Below are positions 17,805 to 25,736 of a stretch of 64,000 nucleotides of DNA, piece after piece. The stretch is from Paenibacillus montaniterrae (GTDB lineage Bacteria; Bacillota; Bacilli; Paenibacillales; Paenibacillaceae), in the NCBI RefSeq assembly GCF_018403185.1, contig NZ_BOSE01000003.1, positions 1 to 64,000 on the forward strand, read 5' to 3'. The notes beneath the pieces were generated by a model. It did not search any database and was not told where the DNA came from. It saw only the letters and a list, made by a program, of their open reading frames with translations. Position 1 is the first letter of the stretch. Each line of letters opens with the position of its first letter. The position numbers and the translations under genes are program-made.

Positions 17805-19073
17805 ATGGGAATTGTACAGGAGCTTTTGAAAAATATACCCGTGCCTAAGATGGCCAAGGTAAAGGTTAGCTTTGACAGAACGAGTATTGAGCATGTTGGT
17901 GCAGAGCTGAGCGCGAAGCTGGAGCAGGAAAAAATTAAGCGCCTGGTTAAGCCTGGAATGGAAATTGCAATTGCGGTCGGCAGTCGCGGACTCGATCGCT
18001 TGGTCGAAATTACGGCGACCACCGTTCAATTTTTAAAGGAAGCGGGAGCCAAGCCATTTATTGTGCCAAGCATGGGCAGTCATGGTGGTGCGACTGCTGA
18101 AGGGCAGCGCGAGGTGCTGGCGCATTTGGGCGTAACTGAGGAAAGCGTGCAGTGCGAAATTCGTTCCTCGATGGAGGTTGTCCAGCTTGGCACGCTGCCG
18201 AATGGCTTGCCTGTATATATCGACAAATTTGCTTCAGAAGCAGACGGCATCGTCGTCATTAACCGCATTAAGCCGCATACCGCCTTCCGCGGGCCGGTAG
18301 AAAGCGGCATTATGAAAATGATCAGCATTGGGCTGGGCAAGCAGCGCGGCGCAGAGGCTTGCCACCAGCTCGGATTTAAATATATGGCAGAAAATGTGCC
18401 GGCAATGGCTCATATGATTATGGACAAAAAGCCGCTGCTGTTTGGCGTAGCGAGCATTGAGAACGCCTTCGACAAGGTCGCACATCTTGAGGTGCTGACG
18501 AAGGAAGAGATCGTTGAGCAGGAGCCTGCGCTGCAAGAAAAGGCTAAAACACTGCTGCCCAAGCTGTTTTTCGATCAGATCGACGTGCTCGTCATTGACC
18601 AGATCGGCAAAAATATTAGCGGCGACGGGATGGACCCGAACATTACAGGACGCTATCCAACTCCATATGCGCATGGCGGCCCTGATGTCAACAAAATGTG
18701 CGTGCTTGATTTGACGCCGCAAACAGAAGGCAATGCCAACGGCGTAGGCACAGCGGATTTCACAACTCAGCGACTGGTTGACAAGATGGATTTGGAGGTT
18801 ACTTATGCCAACGGCTTGACCTCAACGGTGTGCGCGCCGACGAAAATTGCTACGACGCTGCCGAATGATTTGCAATGCATTCAGGCTGCTGTTAAAACGT
18901 GCAACATTTTGGATTTTGAGCAGGTGAAGCTTGTTCGCATTCATAATACGTTGGAAATTAGCGAAATTGAAGTTTCAGAGGCGCTGCTTGACTACGTGAA
19001 GCAGCATCCGCAAATGGAAGTCGTTGAAGGACCGTATCCGATGAGCTTCGACGAGCAGGGCAATTTATTTTAG
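17805..19073 (+). CDS. larA: LarA-family nickel-dependent hydroxyacid racemase/epimerase (DUF2088)
   Basis: Start ATG 17805 gives 422 residues. Residues matching the LarA active site are visible: H93 in GSHGG, acid/base H158 in RIKPHTAF, K171 in GIMKM (attachment of the nickel-pincer nucleotide) and H187 in EACHQ (nickel ligand); the K-to-H spacing of 16 equals that of Lactobacillus LarA. LarA homologues use a nickel-pincer cofactor made by LarB, LarE and LarC, all encoded downstream. The family includes lactate, malate and other racemases and a gluconate 2-epimerase. The neighbouring mannonate-type SDR and gluconokinase suggest D-mannonate/D-gluconate epimerisation rather than lactate racemisation; this is inference. 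Confidence 0.85.
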   Translation: MGIVQELLKNIPVPKMAKVKVSFDRTSIEHVGAELSAKLEQEKIKRLVKPGMEIAIAVGSRGLDRLVEITATTVQFLKEAGAKPFIVPSMGSHGGATAEGQREVLAHLGVTEESVQCEIRSSMEVVQLGTLPNGLPVYIDKFASEADGIVVINRIKPHTAFRGPVESGIMKMISIGLGKQRGAEACHQLGFKYMAENVPAMAHMIMDKKPLLFGVASIENAFDKVAHLEVLTKEEIVEQEPALQEKAKTLLPKLFFDQIDVLVIDQIGKNISGDGMDPNITGRYPTPYAHGGPDVNKMCVLDLTPQTEGNANGVGTADFTTQRLVDKMDLEVTYANGLTSTVCAPTKIATTLPNDLQCIQAAVKTCNILDFEQVKLVRIHNTLEISEIEVSEALLDYVKQHPQMEVVEGPYPMSFDEQGNLF

Positions 19074-19152
19074 ACAAACCATCGTCACCGAAGTCAGGCT
19101 TTTTGAACAACCGCTTAGATGATGATCGAAATTATAGCAGGGAGTGGAAGAG

Positions 19153-19923
19153 ATGTCGCAGTTATTTGATTTAACAGGGAAAACGGTGCTAGCTTTCGGG
19201 GGGAACAGCACACTCGGCTCAGCCATTTGCGAGGGGCTTGCTGATCATGGGGCACAGCTGGCTATTATTGGCCGCAATCTGGAAAAGGCAGAAGCAGTAG
19301 CGCAGCATATTATTGCGCGCGGCGGCAAGGCCAAGGCGTTCAGTGCCGATGTCAGCTCGAAAGCATCGTTGCAGGCAGCTGCAAGTGAAATCGAGGCATG
19401 GAGCGGCGGCTGGGATATAATTCTGAATGCGCCTGGCAAAAACAGCTCTACGCCTTTCTTTGAGCTGGAGATGGAGGAGTGGGACGACATTATGGACGTC
19501 AACCTGAAGGGCGTCGTCTTAACCTGCCAAATATTCGTGAAAAAAATGATTGAGCAGCAGCGTCAAGGCAGCATCATTAATCTTTCATCAGTATCTTCAA
19601 CTACGCCGCTTTCGCGCGTATTTACGTATTCTGCATCAAAAGCTGGCATTAATAGCGTAACACAATATTTGGCGCGAGAATTTGCACCGCACGGCATTCG
19701 CGTCAACGCGATCATCCCGGGCTTTTTCCCGGCGGAGCAAAACCGTAAAATTTTGAGCGAGGAGCGAATCGATTCGATAATGCGCCACACGCCAATGAAC
19801 CGCTTCGGCACGCCAAACGAGCTGCAAGGCGCAGCGGTATTTTTGGCCTCTGACGCAGCGTCCAGCTTTGTTACGGGGGCGCTGATTAGAGTAGACGGAG
19901 GATTCGGCAGCATGACCATTTAG
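19153..19923 (+). CDS. short-chain dehydrogenase, D-mannonate oxidoreductase (fructuronate reductase)-like
   Basis: This 256-residue classical SDR has a cofactor motif GGNSTLGSA, an active-site Ser in NLSSVSS, YSASK, and a C-terminal GALIRVDGGF. The stretch PGFFPAEQNRKIL...HTPMNRFGTPNEL matches what I recall of SDR-type D-mannonate oxidoreductases. The expected reaction is D-fructuronate + NAD(P)H to D-mannonate. ATG 19153 follows GGAGTGGAAGAG. It lies 79 bases after larA on the same strand and was probably co-transcribed with larE before the insertion of repeats and IS110. Confidence 0.75.
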   Translation: MSQLFDLTGKTVLAFGGNSTLGSAICEGLADHGAQLAIIGRNLEKAEAVAQHIIARGGKAKAFSADVSSKASLQAAASEIEAWSGGWDIILNAPGKNSSTPFFELEMEEWDDIMDVNLKGVVLTCQIFVKKMIEQQRQGSIINLSSVSSTTPLSRVFTYSASKAGINSVTQYLAREFAPHGIRVNAIIPGFFPAEQNRKILSEERIDSIMRHTPMNRFGTPNELQGAAVFLASDAASSFVTGALIRVDGGFGSMTI

Positions 19924-19930
19924 AGAGGTG

Positions 19931-20250
19931 GTTTAAAAAGCTGGACTTTGATGACGATGTAACGCTCTGTGGCGGATTCGACGGCGAATATCGAACGCTA
20001 GCGAAAACTGCGGTGCTCACGTAGCTAGTGCCTACGCTGCGCTCCTCGTTTTCTACTAGCGTCCGATCTTCTTGGTCCTGAAAGCCCAGCTTTTTAAACT
20101 TTCATTGAAAGATGTAGTTTAAATATAGCATTCATCGGGAGCCTGCGGTGCTCACGTACCAAAACCGTACGCTGCGCTCCTCATTCCCTAGCTTCATGCT
20201 ATCTTCTTGGTCCTGAAAGCCGAATTTTTAAACTTTCATTGAAAGATGTA
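19931..20250. repeat. fold-back repeat family A, two copies
   Basis: Copy 1 (19931-20113) has outer arms GTTTAAAAAGCTGGACTT / AAGCCCAGCTTTTTAAAC, an inner ACGCTAG/CTAGCGT stem and a central CGTAG/CTACG hairpin. Copy 2 (20114-20250) keeps the fold with different bases: ATAGCAT/ATGCTAT and CGTAC/GTACG. A new copy seems to begin at 20251 and is broken near 20260 where the IS110 element starts. Same family as 21867-22020 and 50905-51795. Confidence 0.8.
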
Positions 20251-20289
20251 GTTTAAAACTGACATGGCCTGACGGCCACCGCTATGCAT

Positions 20290-20490
20290 GAAAATGGTAT
20301 GCGTTTGAATTCTATCCAACGCCCCTATACTAGGAATAGACAGGTCGCAGGTCGAAGCTTTTTTGGTGGGCTAGGAACCCCGAGTTTAAAACCGGCCGAT
20401 TGCAACATGGAGAACCGCCGATTGTTGCTACAAGCACGTGTATAAAAATACACACTCATATGTTGCATGACCTGTATCCATTTACGAAAT
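20290..20490 (+). ncRNA. candidate bridge-RNA region of the IS110 element
   Basis: IS110-group elements encode a structured bridge RNA in the non-coding end next to the transposase start. Here the long 5' non-coding end contains repeated and inverted short motifs: CCGATTG occurs at two places about 35 bases apart, and TGCAAC...GTTGCA complementarity is present. The assignment is by position and family knowledge; I could not fold the RNA or locate its guide loops. Confidence 0.35.
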
Positions 20491-20502
20491 AGAGGTGTTA
20501 AG

Positions 20503-21735
20503 ATGGATGCTATTTTAGAACGGTGTGCTGGGCTGGACGTGCACCAGGAATCCGTAGTAGCCTGCGTGTTGTCTGGTCCATTGGACAAACGACCACGTAA
20601 AGAAATTAAAACGTTCGGAACAACAACGAATGAGCTTCTAAACCTGTTGGATTGGCTAACTGATCGAGCATGTACGCATGTTGCGATGGAAAGTACAGGT
20701 GTGTATTGGAAGCCTGTTTGGAACATTCTTCAAGAATCATTTACGTTAGTATTGGCTAATGCGAAAAAAATCAAGAATGTTCCCGGACGCAAAACGGATG
20801 TGAAAGACTCCGAATGGATCGCTAAGCTGTTGCGATGCGGGTTAATTGAACCAAGTTTCGTCCCTCCAGAGGCTATAAGAGAGTTACGAGATTACACGCG
20901 GTACCGTCGTAAATTGATCGGTGACTCCACGGCAGAGAAGAACCGCATTCACAAGATATTACAGGATGCGAATATCAAGTTAACGACTTTCGTATCCGAT
21001 GTGTTTGGCGCCTCTGGAAGACGTCTTTTGGATGCCGTTGTCAACGGAGAGGTACTTGAGCCAGAAACCGTCCGACGATTGGTCTTTACGAAACTCAAGA
21101 AGAAAGTCCCCAGCTTAATCGAAGCGTTGAACGGGCGGATACGCGCCCATCATCGCGCTATGATTCGAATGCATCTGGACCATCTTGACTATTTAGAGCA
21201 ATGTATAGGCGAATTGGAACAACGTATTGACGAGCTTCTCTGCCCATACCAAGAGGAAATCCGTCTATTGATCACCATACCGGGCGTTCAAAAGGATACA
21301 GCGGCGAGTATCCTTGCGGAAATTGGAACCGATATGACCGTATTTCCTACAGAAGACCATCTGGCATCATGGGCAGGAGTAAGTCCAGGAAACCATGAAA
21401 GTGCAGGTCAAAAAAAAAGTTCAAAAACGAATAAAGGAAACAAAGGACTGAAATCAGCCCTTTGCCAAGCAGCATGGGCAGCAATGAAATCGAGAAAGAC
21501 GCGACTTTCATCCTTTTATTACCGAATTGTGAAGCGACGAGGACCTAAAAAAGCGAATATGGCACTTGCCCATTTGTTGTTAAGGATTATTTACCACATG
21601 CTGATGAACCAGGTTCCTTACCACGAGTTAGGTTGGAATTATCAACAGAAACATGAACGAGACGTGGAATATTGGGTAAATAAAATGAAGGCATTAGGTT
21701 ATCACGTTCAAATCCAGCCGATGGAAACCGCCTAA
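20503..21735 (+). CDS. IS110-family transposase (DEDD recombinase)
   Basis: This 410-residue protein has the N-terminal RuvC-like DEDD domain (GLDVHQ Asp, AMESTGVYW Glu, KTDVKDSEWIA Asp residues) and the C-terminal transposase-20 domain with TIPGVQKDTAASILAEIG, LASWAGVSPG and the serine-bearing region after it. ATG 20503 has a GAGGTG site six bases upstream; the longer frame from 20467 lacks one. The gene is intact, so the element may still be active. Confidence 0.92.
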   Translation: MDAILERCAGLDVHQESVVACVLSGPLDKRPRKEIKTFGTTTNELLNLLDWLTDRACTHVAMESTGVYWKPVWNILQESFTLVLANAKKIKNVPGRKTDVKDSEWIAKLLRCGLIEPSFVPPEAIRELRDYTRYRRKLIGDSTAEKNRIHKILQDANIKLTTFVSDVFGASGRRLLDAVVNGEVLEPETVRRLVFTKLKKKVPSLIEALNGRIRAHHRAMIRMHLDHLDYLEQCIGELEQRIDELLCPYQEEIRLLITIPGVQKDTAASILAEIGTDMTVFPTEDHLASWAGVSPGNHESAGQKKSSKTNKGNKGLKSALCQAAWAAMKSRKTRLSSFYYRIVKRRGPKKANMALAHLLLRIIYHMLMNQVPYHELGWNYQQKHERDVEYWVNKMKALGYHVQIQPMETA

Positions 21736-21757
21736 ATTCGTATTCGTTATTTTTAAA

Positions 21758-21775
21758 AAATCAGGGAGCTGATTT
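21758..21775 (+). terminator. short hairpin after the transposase
   Basis: AAATCAG-GGAG-CTGATTT (21758-21775) is a perfect 7-bp stem with a four-base loop, 23 bases after the stop. The T-rich stretch that follows is about 15 bases away, so termination is only possible. Confidence 0.35.
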
Positions 21776-21866
21776 AAGGGTAGTGGGTCTTTTTGTGTCA
21801 TTTTCCAGAAAAATTATGACTTAAATCACGCTCAGACCTAAATTTTGAGCAAACAGCCATTTTCGT

Positions 21867-22020
21867 ATAAAAAGTCCGAAGTTGATGACGATGCTGGGCG
21901 TTGTCGCATAGTCGGCGTCGAATATGTCACGCTACCGAAAGCTGCGGTGCTCACGTAGCAATTGCCTACGCTGCGCTCCTCGCTGCTACTTTCATGCAAG
22001 CTTCTTGGTCCTGGCTGCAA
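21867..22020. repeat. fold-back repeat family A, one diverged copy
   Basis: The copy begins with AAAAAGTCCGAAGTTGATGA and keeps the family core: GATGACGATG, CGGTGCTCACGTAG/CCTACGCTGCGCTCCTC, and CAAGCTTCTTGGTCCTG at its end. Its right arm is missing where family B repeats begin. Confidence 0.7.
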
Positions 22021-22024
22021 GAAG

Positions 22025-22290
22025 GCTCCAGCGGAGGAGCAAAGCATCCGGAAAACGAAGTGAGTCGCCTTTAACATCGCAATGCAACCTTAAAAATTCA
22101 AATAAGAGCATTGCGATTTAAAAAGCGACTGAAGGATGCTTTGCTCCGGAGCGCTGAAAAACGAAGTGAGTCGCCTTTAACATCGTAATGCAACCTTAAA
22201 AAATTCAAATAAAAGCATTACGATTTAAAAAGCGACTGAAGGATGCTTTGCTCCGGAGCGTTGACTGAAGGATGCTTTGCTCCGGAGCGC
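22025..22290. repeat. fold-back repeat family B, three partial or full copies
   Basis: The full copy (22025-22154) folds as GAGCAAAGCATCC ... GAGTCGC ... ATCGCAATGC - loop - GCATTGCGAT ... GCGACT ... GGATGCTTTGCTC. The second copy (22155-22260) reads ATCGTAATGC/GCATTACGAT, a compensated G-C to T-A change. The third (22262-22290) is only the right arm. The same family occurs at 51801-52094. Confidence 0.8.
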
Positions 22291-22388
22291 TAAAAAGTAC
22301 AGGCTGTGTACGGATAGAAACGTCCACTGATGAATATATCAAGAGTGAATGATAACGTAAAATGTTAATGAAGGGACGTGAATAAGGG

Positions 22389-23198
22389 ATGATGCTGGAG
22401 CACAAATATGAGGCATTGCAGCAAATTCTTCACGAGATGGGTTCTGTTGTTGTTGCATTTTCAGGAGGAGTTGACAGTACTTTTCTGCTGAAGGCGGCTG
22501 TCGATACGCTAGGTGCTGAACAGGTTCTTGCTGTAACGGCGGATTCTGAAACCTATCCTTCCAGTGAGCTGGAGGAAGCGAAGCTGCTGGCGGCACAGAT
22601 CGGGGCACGTCATCAGGTGATTGAAACGTCTGAGCTGAATATTCCGGGCTATGCGGAAAATACGAAAAATCGCTGCTATTTCTGCAAGAGCAGCTTGTTC
22701 GATCAGCTGCTGCCGCTGCTGGAGCAGCAGGGCTTCGATAACATTGTTTATGGCGTAATTGCTGATGATCGCAATGAGCATCGTCCAGGCATGCAGGCAG
22801 CGAAGGAACGCGGTATTCGCGGACCATTGCTCGAGGCGGAGCTGTATAAGCAGGAAATTCGCGAGCTGTCTCAACGATTGGGCTTGCCGACCTGGGATAA
22901 GCCTTCCTTCGCCTGCTTGTCTTCGCGAATTGCGTACGGCGAGCGGATAACCAATGAGAAGCTTGGCAAAATTGAAAGAGCAGAAGCTTTTCTTAAGTCG
23001 CTGCAAATTCGTCAAGTACGAGTACGGACGCATGAGGGGATTGCCAGAATAGAGGTTGAGCCGCAGGATTTGCAAAAAGTTGTAGAGCATCACGAGGAAA
23101 TTGTAAATGCGTTGCAGTCCTATGGCTATCAATATGTTACACTAGACTTATTAGGCTATAAAAGCGGCAGCATGAACAAAATGCTGAACATTTCATGA
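22389..23198 (+). CDS. larE: LarE, sulfur-transfer enzyme of nickel-pincer cofactor synthesis
   Basis: This 269-residue PP-loop protein has the ATP motif FSGGVDST (25-31) and C176 in FACLSSR, the position of the sacrificial cysteine in Lactobacillus LarE. It also has a CxxC pair, C96 and C99 in NRCYFCK. LarE proteins with three such cysteines have been reported to hold an iron-sulfur cluster and act catalytically, so this one may not be consumed in one turnover. It adenylates the LarB product and adds sulfur. A family B repeat array ends about 100 bases upstream; gntK follows after 52 bases. Confidence 0.9.
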   Translation: MMLEHKYEALQQILHEMGSVVVAFSGGVDSTFLLKAAVDTLGAEQVLAVTADSETYPSSELEEAKLLAAQIGARHQVIETSELNIPGYAENTKNRCYFCKSSLFDQLLPLLEQQGFDNIVYGVIADDRNEHRPGMQAAKERGIRGPLLEAELYKQEIRELSQRLGLPTWDKPSFACLSSRIAYGERITNEKLGKIERAEAFLKSLQIRQVRVRTHEGIARIEVEPQDLQKVVEHHEEIVNALQSYGYQYVTLDLLGYKSGSMNKMLNIS

Positions 23199-23250
23199 GT
23201 CACTTTTATTAAGTCGAACATTTTAAAGTAATGAAAAGGAAGCAACGAAG

Positions 23251-24732
23251 ATGGCAAACTCATATATTCTTGGATTGGACTTGGGCACGACAAGTGCGAA
23301 GGCATGCTTGTTTGATTTGCAAGGGCACTTGATCGCGTCAGTTGAAGAAATGATCACCTCTCATTATCCGCAGCAAGGCTTGGTTGAGCAGGACCCGAAG
23401 CAAATTGAACAGCTTGCAGTGAAAGCGGTTCAAGCGACGCTGGAGCAGTCAAAAATTGACAAGACGCAGCTCATCGCGCTTTCGTTTTCAGCGGCAATGC
23501 ATTCGCTTATTGCGCTTGATGCGCAAGGCGAGCCGCTTTCTCCTGCAATGATTTGGGCTGATGGGCGGGCAGCCTCACAGGTAGACGCGTTGGACAACGA
23601 GCTGAAGCAGGAGCTTTATGCAGAGACTGGCACGCCAGTGCATCCGATGACGCCGTTTACGAAGCTGCTGTGGATGAAGGAAACAGGCTACGAGCCATAC
23701 AAACAAGCGGCATATTTTATGTCGATTAAGGAATATTTGATTTATGTCTGGAGCGGGGAGCGCGTCATTGATTATTCAATGGCGTCCGCTACTGGCATGT
23801 TCAGCCCGCGCGATCTGCGCTGGCATAAGCAAGCGCTTGAGCTGGCAGGTGTTGAAGAGGATCAGCTTTCGCGCATTGTGCCGCCAACGACCGTTTTACA
23901 GGCGATTAAGCCGGCAGCAGCGGCTGCAATGGGCATACGCGACGATTTGCCTGTCGTGGTCGGAGCGGCCGATGGACAGCTGGCTAATTTGGGAATTGGC
24001 GCGGTACTGCCTGGAGAAGTGGCTGTGTCGGTTGGCACAAGCGGAGCTATTAGACAGTTTACTAATGCGGTTACGGTGAGCGAGCAGCAGGAAACGTTCT
24101 GCTACGCCTTCACTGAGGACCAATTTATTGTTGGCGGACCTACAAATAACGGCGGCATCGTGCTGCAATGGCTGAAGGATTTGCTGCAGGACAAGCGTGG
24201 CTTTGCCCAATTTCTTGCAGATGCCGACACAGTCCCAGCCGGGGCGGACGGCTTGCTGTTTCTGCCGTATATTAACGGCGAGCGCGCGCCATTATGGGAT
24301 CAGCGCGCCAAAGGCAATTTCTACGGCTTGTCGGTAACGCATCAAAAGCCGCATTTTATTCGCGCGGTGCTTGAAGGCATTACCTTTAATTTGTATCAGA
24401 TTGGCAGCTCGTTGCAGACTAAGCAAGAGGGTACGCGGAAAATTTACGTAAATGGCGGCTTGTCGCGCTCACCTATTTGGCTGCAAATGATGGCTGATGT
24501 TTTCAATGCGGAAATTTATGTTTCGGAAAATCATCATGGAGCGGCTTGGGGAGCGGCCTGGACAGGGCTTGTTGCGCTAAAGCTTGTCCCATCGTTTGCG
24601 GAGATCAAGCACAATATTCCGATGAGCGAGCCGACGCTACCTAATGCTGAACGGGTACAAATTTACGCGGAATTATATCGGAATTATGAGCGGTTAGCTG
24701 CTACAGTTGCTCCATTATTCAAGAGCTGCTGA
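23251..24732 (+). CDS. gntK: gluconokinase-like FGGY sugar kinase
   Basis: This 493-residue two-domain kinase has the phosphate-1 motif GLDLGTTSAK, the FSAAMHS segment, IWADGRA, GTPVHPM, KEYLIY, a VGTSGAIR motif and GGPTNNGG followed by NGERAPLWD. These blocks match B. subtilis GntK better than xylulokinases. It would phosphorylate D-gluconate to 6-phosphogluconate. An AAGGAAG site precedes ATG 23251. Its place among larE, larB and larC is unusual and is the main hint that the LarA homologue acts on a sugar acid. Confidence 0.82.
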   Translation: MANSYILGLDLGTTSAKACLFDLQGHLIASVEEMITSHYPQQGLVEQDPKQIEQLAVKAVQATLEQSKIDKTQLIALSFSAAMHSLIALDAQGEPLSPAMIWADGRAASQVDALDNELKQELYAETGTPVHPMTPFTKLLWMKETGYEPYKQAAYFMSIKEYLIYVWSGERVIDYSMASATGMFSPRDLRWHKQALELAGVEEDQLSRIVPPTTVLQAIKPAAAAAMGIRDDLPVVVGAADGQLANLGIGAVLPGEVAVSVGTSGAIRQFTNAVTVSEQQETFCYAFTEDQFIVGGPTNNGGIVLQWLKDLLQDKRGFAQFLADADTVPAGADGLLFLPYINGERAPLWDQRAKGNFYGLSVTHQKPHFIRAVLEGITFNLYQIGSSLQTKQEGTRKIYVNGGLSRSPIWLQMMADVFNAEIYVSENHHGAAWGAAWTGLVALKLVPSFAEIKHNIPMSEPTLPNAERVQIYAELYRNYERLAATVAPLFKSC

Positions 24733-24757
24733 AGTTAAACGCGCTTATTTCGTATAA

Positions 24758-24926
24758 ACTAGGGCGTGTCTGAGAACTCCGAGGCCAGCCCATTTTGCCG
24801 AATTTTCGTTCCATGCAAGGCGCGTTTGGGAAGGCGTACCGAGCGTACGTCAAGCAAACGGAACGAAGCAGGGGGCGAAAAGGCGGTGAAAGGGGCCACT
24901 GAGCGGGTTTTCAGACACGCCCTAGT
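24758..24926. mobile_element. MITE-like element with 16-bp perfect terminal inverted repeats
   Basis: ACTAGGGCGTGTCTGA (24758-24773) and TCAGACACGCCCTAGT (24911-24926) are exact inverted repeats bounding a 169-bp GC-rich insert without a real gene. CTAG at both ends could be a target duplication. It lies between gntK and larB, inside the operon. The parent transposase is not in the window. Confidence 0.7.
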
Positions 24927-24977
24927 GTTGATCCATTTTGATGGACTTGCATTGATTATGAAACAGGGGGGAGCAGC

Positions 24978-25736
24978 TTGCTTGATCATATTTTGCAGCA
25001 GGTACAGCAAGGACAACTAAGCATCGAGGAAGCAAAGCAGCGCCTGGCTGCATTTGACGATCTTGGCTTTGCGAAGGTGGATTACCACCGCAAAAAGCGG
25101 CAGGGCTTCCCTGAAATCGTGTTTGGCGAAGGGAAAACGGCTGAGCAAATTATTGCGATTGTTCGCTCGCTGCAAACCAGCACTGAACAACTGCTATGCA
25201 CGCGCATGTCGGCGGATAAGGCACAGCAGGTGCAGCAGGCCATTCCCGAGCTGGAATACAATGAAACAGCACGTTTGCTCTACAAAAAAGCCGATCTTAG
25301 CGAGCAAGAGCAGCTGAAGGGCTACGTTGCCGTGCTCGCAGCAGGCACATCGGATCTTGCGGTGGCCGAGGAGGCTGCGATTACAGCAGAGGTGCTTGGC
25401 AGCAATGTGCGGCGCTTTTATGATGTAGGCGTAGCGGGCATTCACCGGCTGCTGCATCATGCGGAGGAAATCCAGCAAGCCGTCGTTTCTGTTGTAGTGG
25501 CAGGGATGGAAGGAGCGCTGCCGAGCGTTGTCGGCGGGCTGGTTGCACATCCGGTAATTGCTGTACCGACGAGCATTGGTTATGGAGCCAATTTTCAAGG
25601 CTTGTCCGCCTTGCTAACGATGCTTAATTCATGCGCATCGGGAATTAGTGTAGTCAACATAGATAACGGCTTTGGTGGAGGCTACAATGCAGCGCTTATC
25701 CATCGGCTTGCGAACAAAGGAGTTAGTGAAGCATGA
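24978..25736 (+). CDS. larB: LarB, carboxylase/hydrolase of nickel-pincer cofactor synthesis
   Basis: This 252-residue protein starts at TTG 24978 with a GGGGGGAG site four bases upstream. The C-terminal half has the AIR-carboxylase-like pattern AAGTSDLAVAEEAA, VAGMEGALPSVVGGL and the ending SCASGISVVNIDNGFG. LarB carboxylates nicotinic acid adenine dinucleotide and hydrolyses its phosphoanhydride. Its stop overlaps larC1 by ATGA, so translation is coupled. Confidence 0.9.
   Translation: MLDHILQQVQQGQLSIEEAKQRLAAFDDLGFAKVDYHRKKRQGFPEIVFGEGKTAEQIIAIVRSLQTSTEQLLCTRMSADKAQQVQQAIPELEYNETARLLYKKADLSEQEQLKGYVAVLAAGTSDLAVAEEAAITAEVLGSNVRRFYDVGVAGIHRLLHHAEEIQQAVVSVVVAGMEGALPSVVGGLVAHPVIAVPTSIGYGANFQGLSALLTMLNSCASGISVVNIDNGFGGGYNAALIHRLANKGVSEA

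Larger units (their letters stand above)
20260..21866 (+). mobile_element. IS110-family insertion sequence (ends approximate)
   Basis: A complete IS110-type transposase gene is flanked by about 240 bases of non-coding DNA upstream and 130 downstream, and both sides then return to family A repeat sequence. The element therefore appears to sit inside a block of fold-back repeats. IS110 elements lack long terminal inverted repeats, so the ends are set from the breaks in the repeat sequence and are uncertain by tens of bases. It separates larA and the SDR from larE. Confidence 0.75.
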
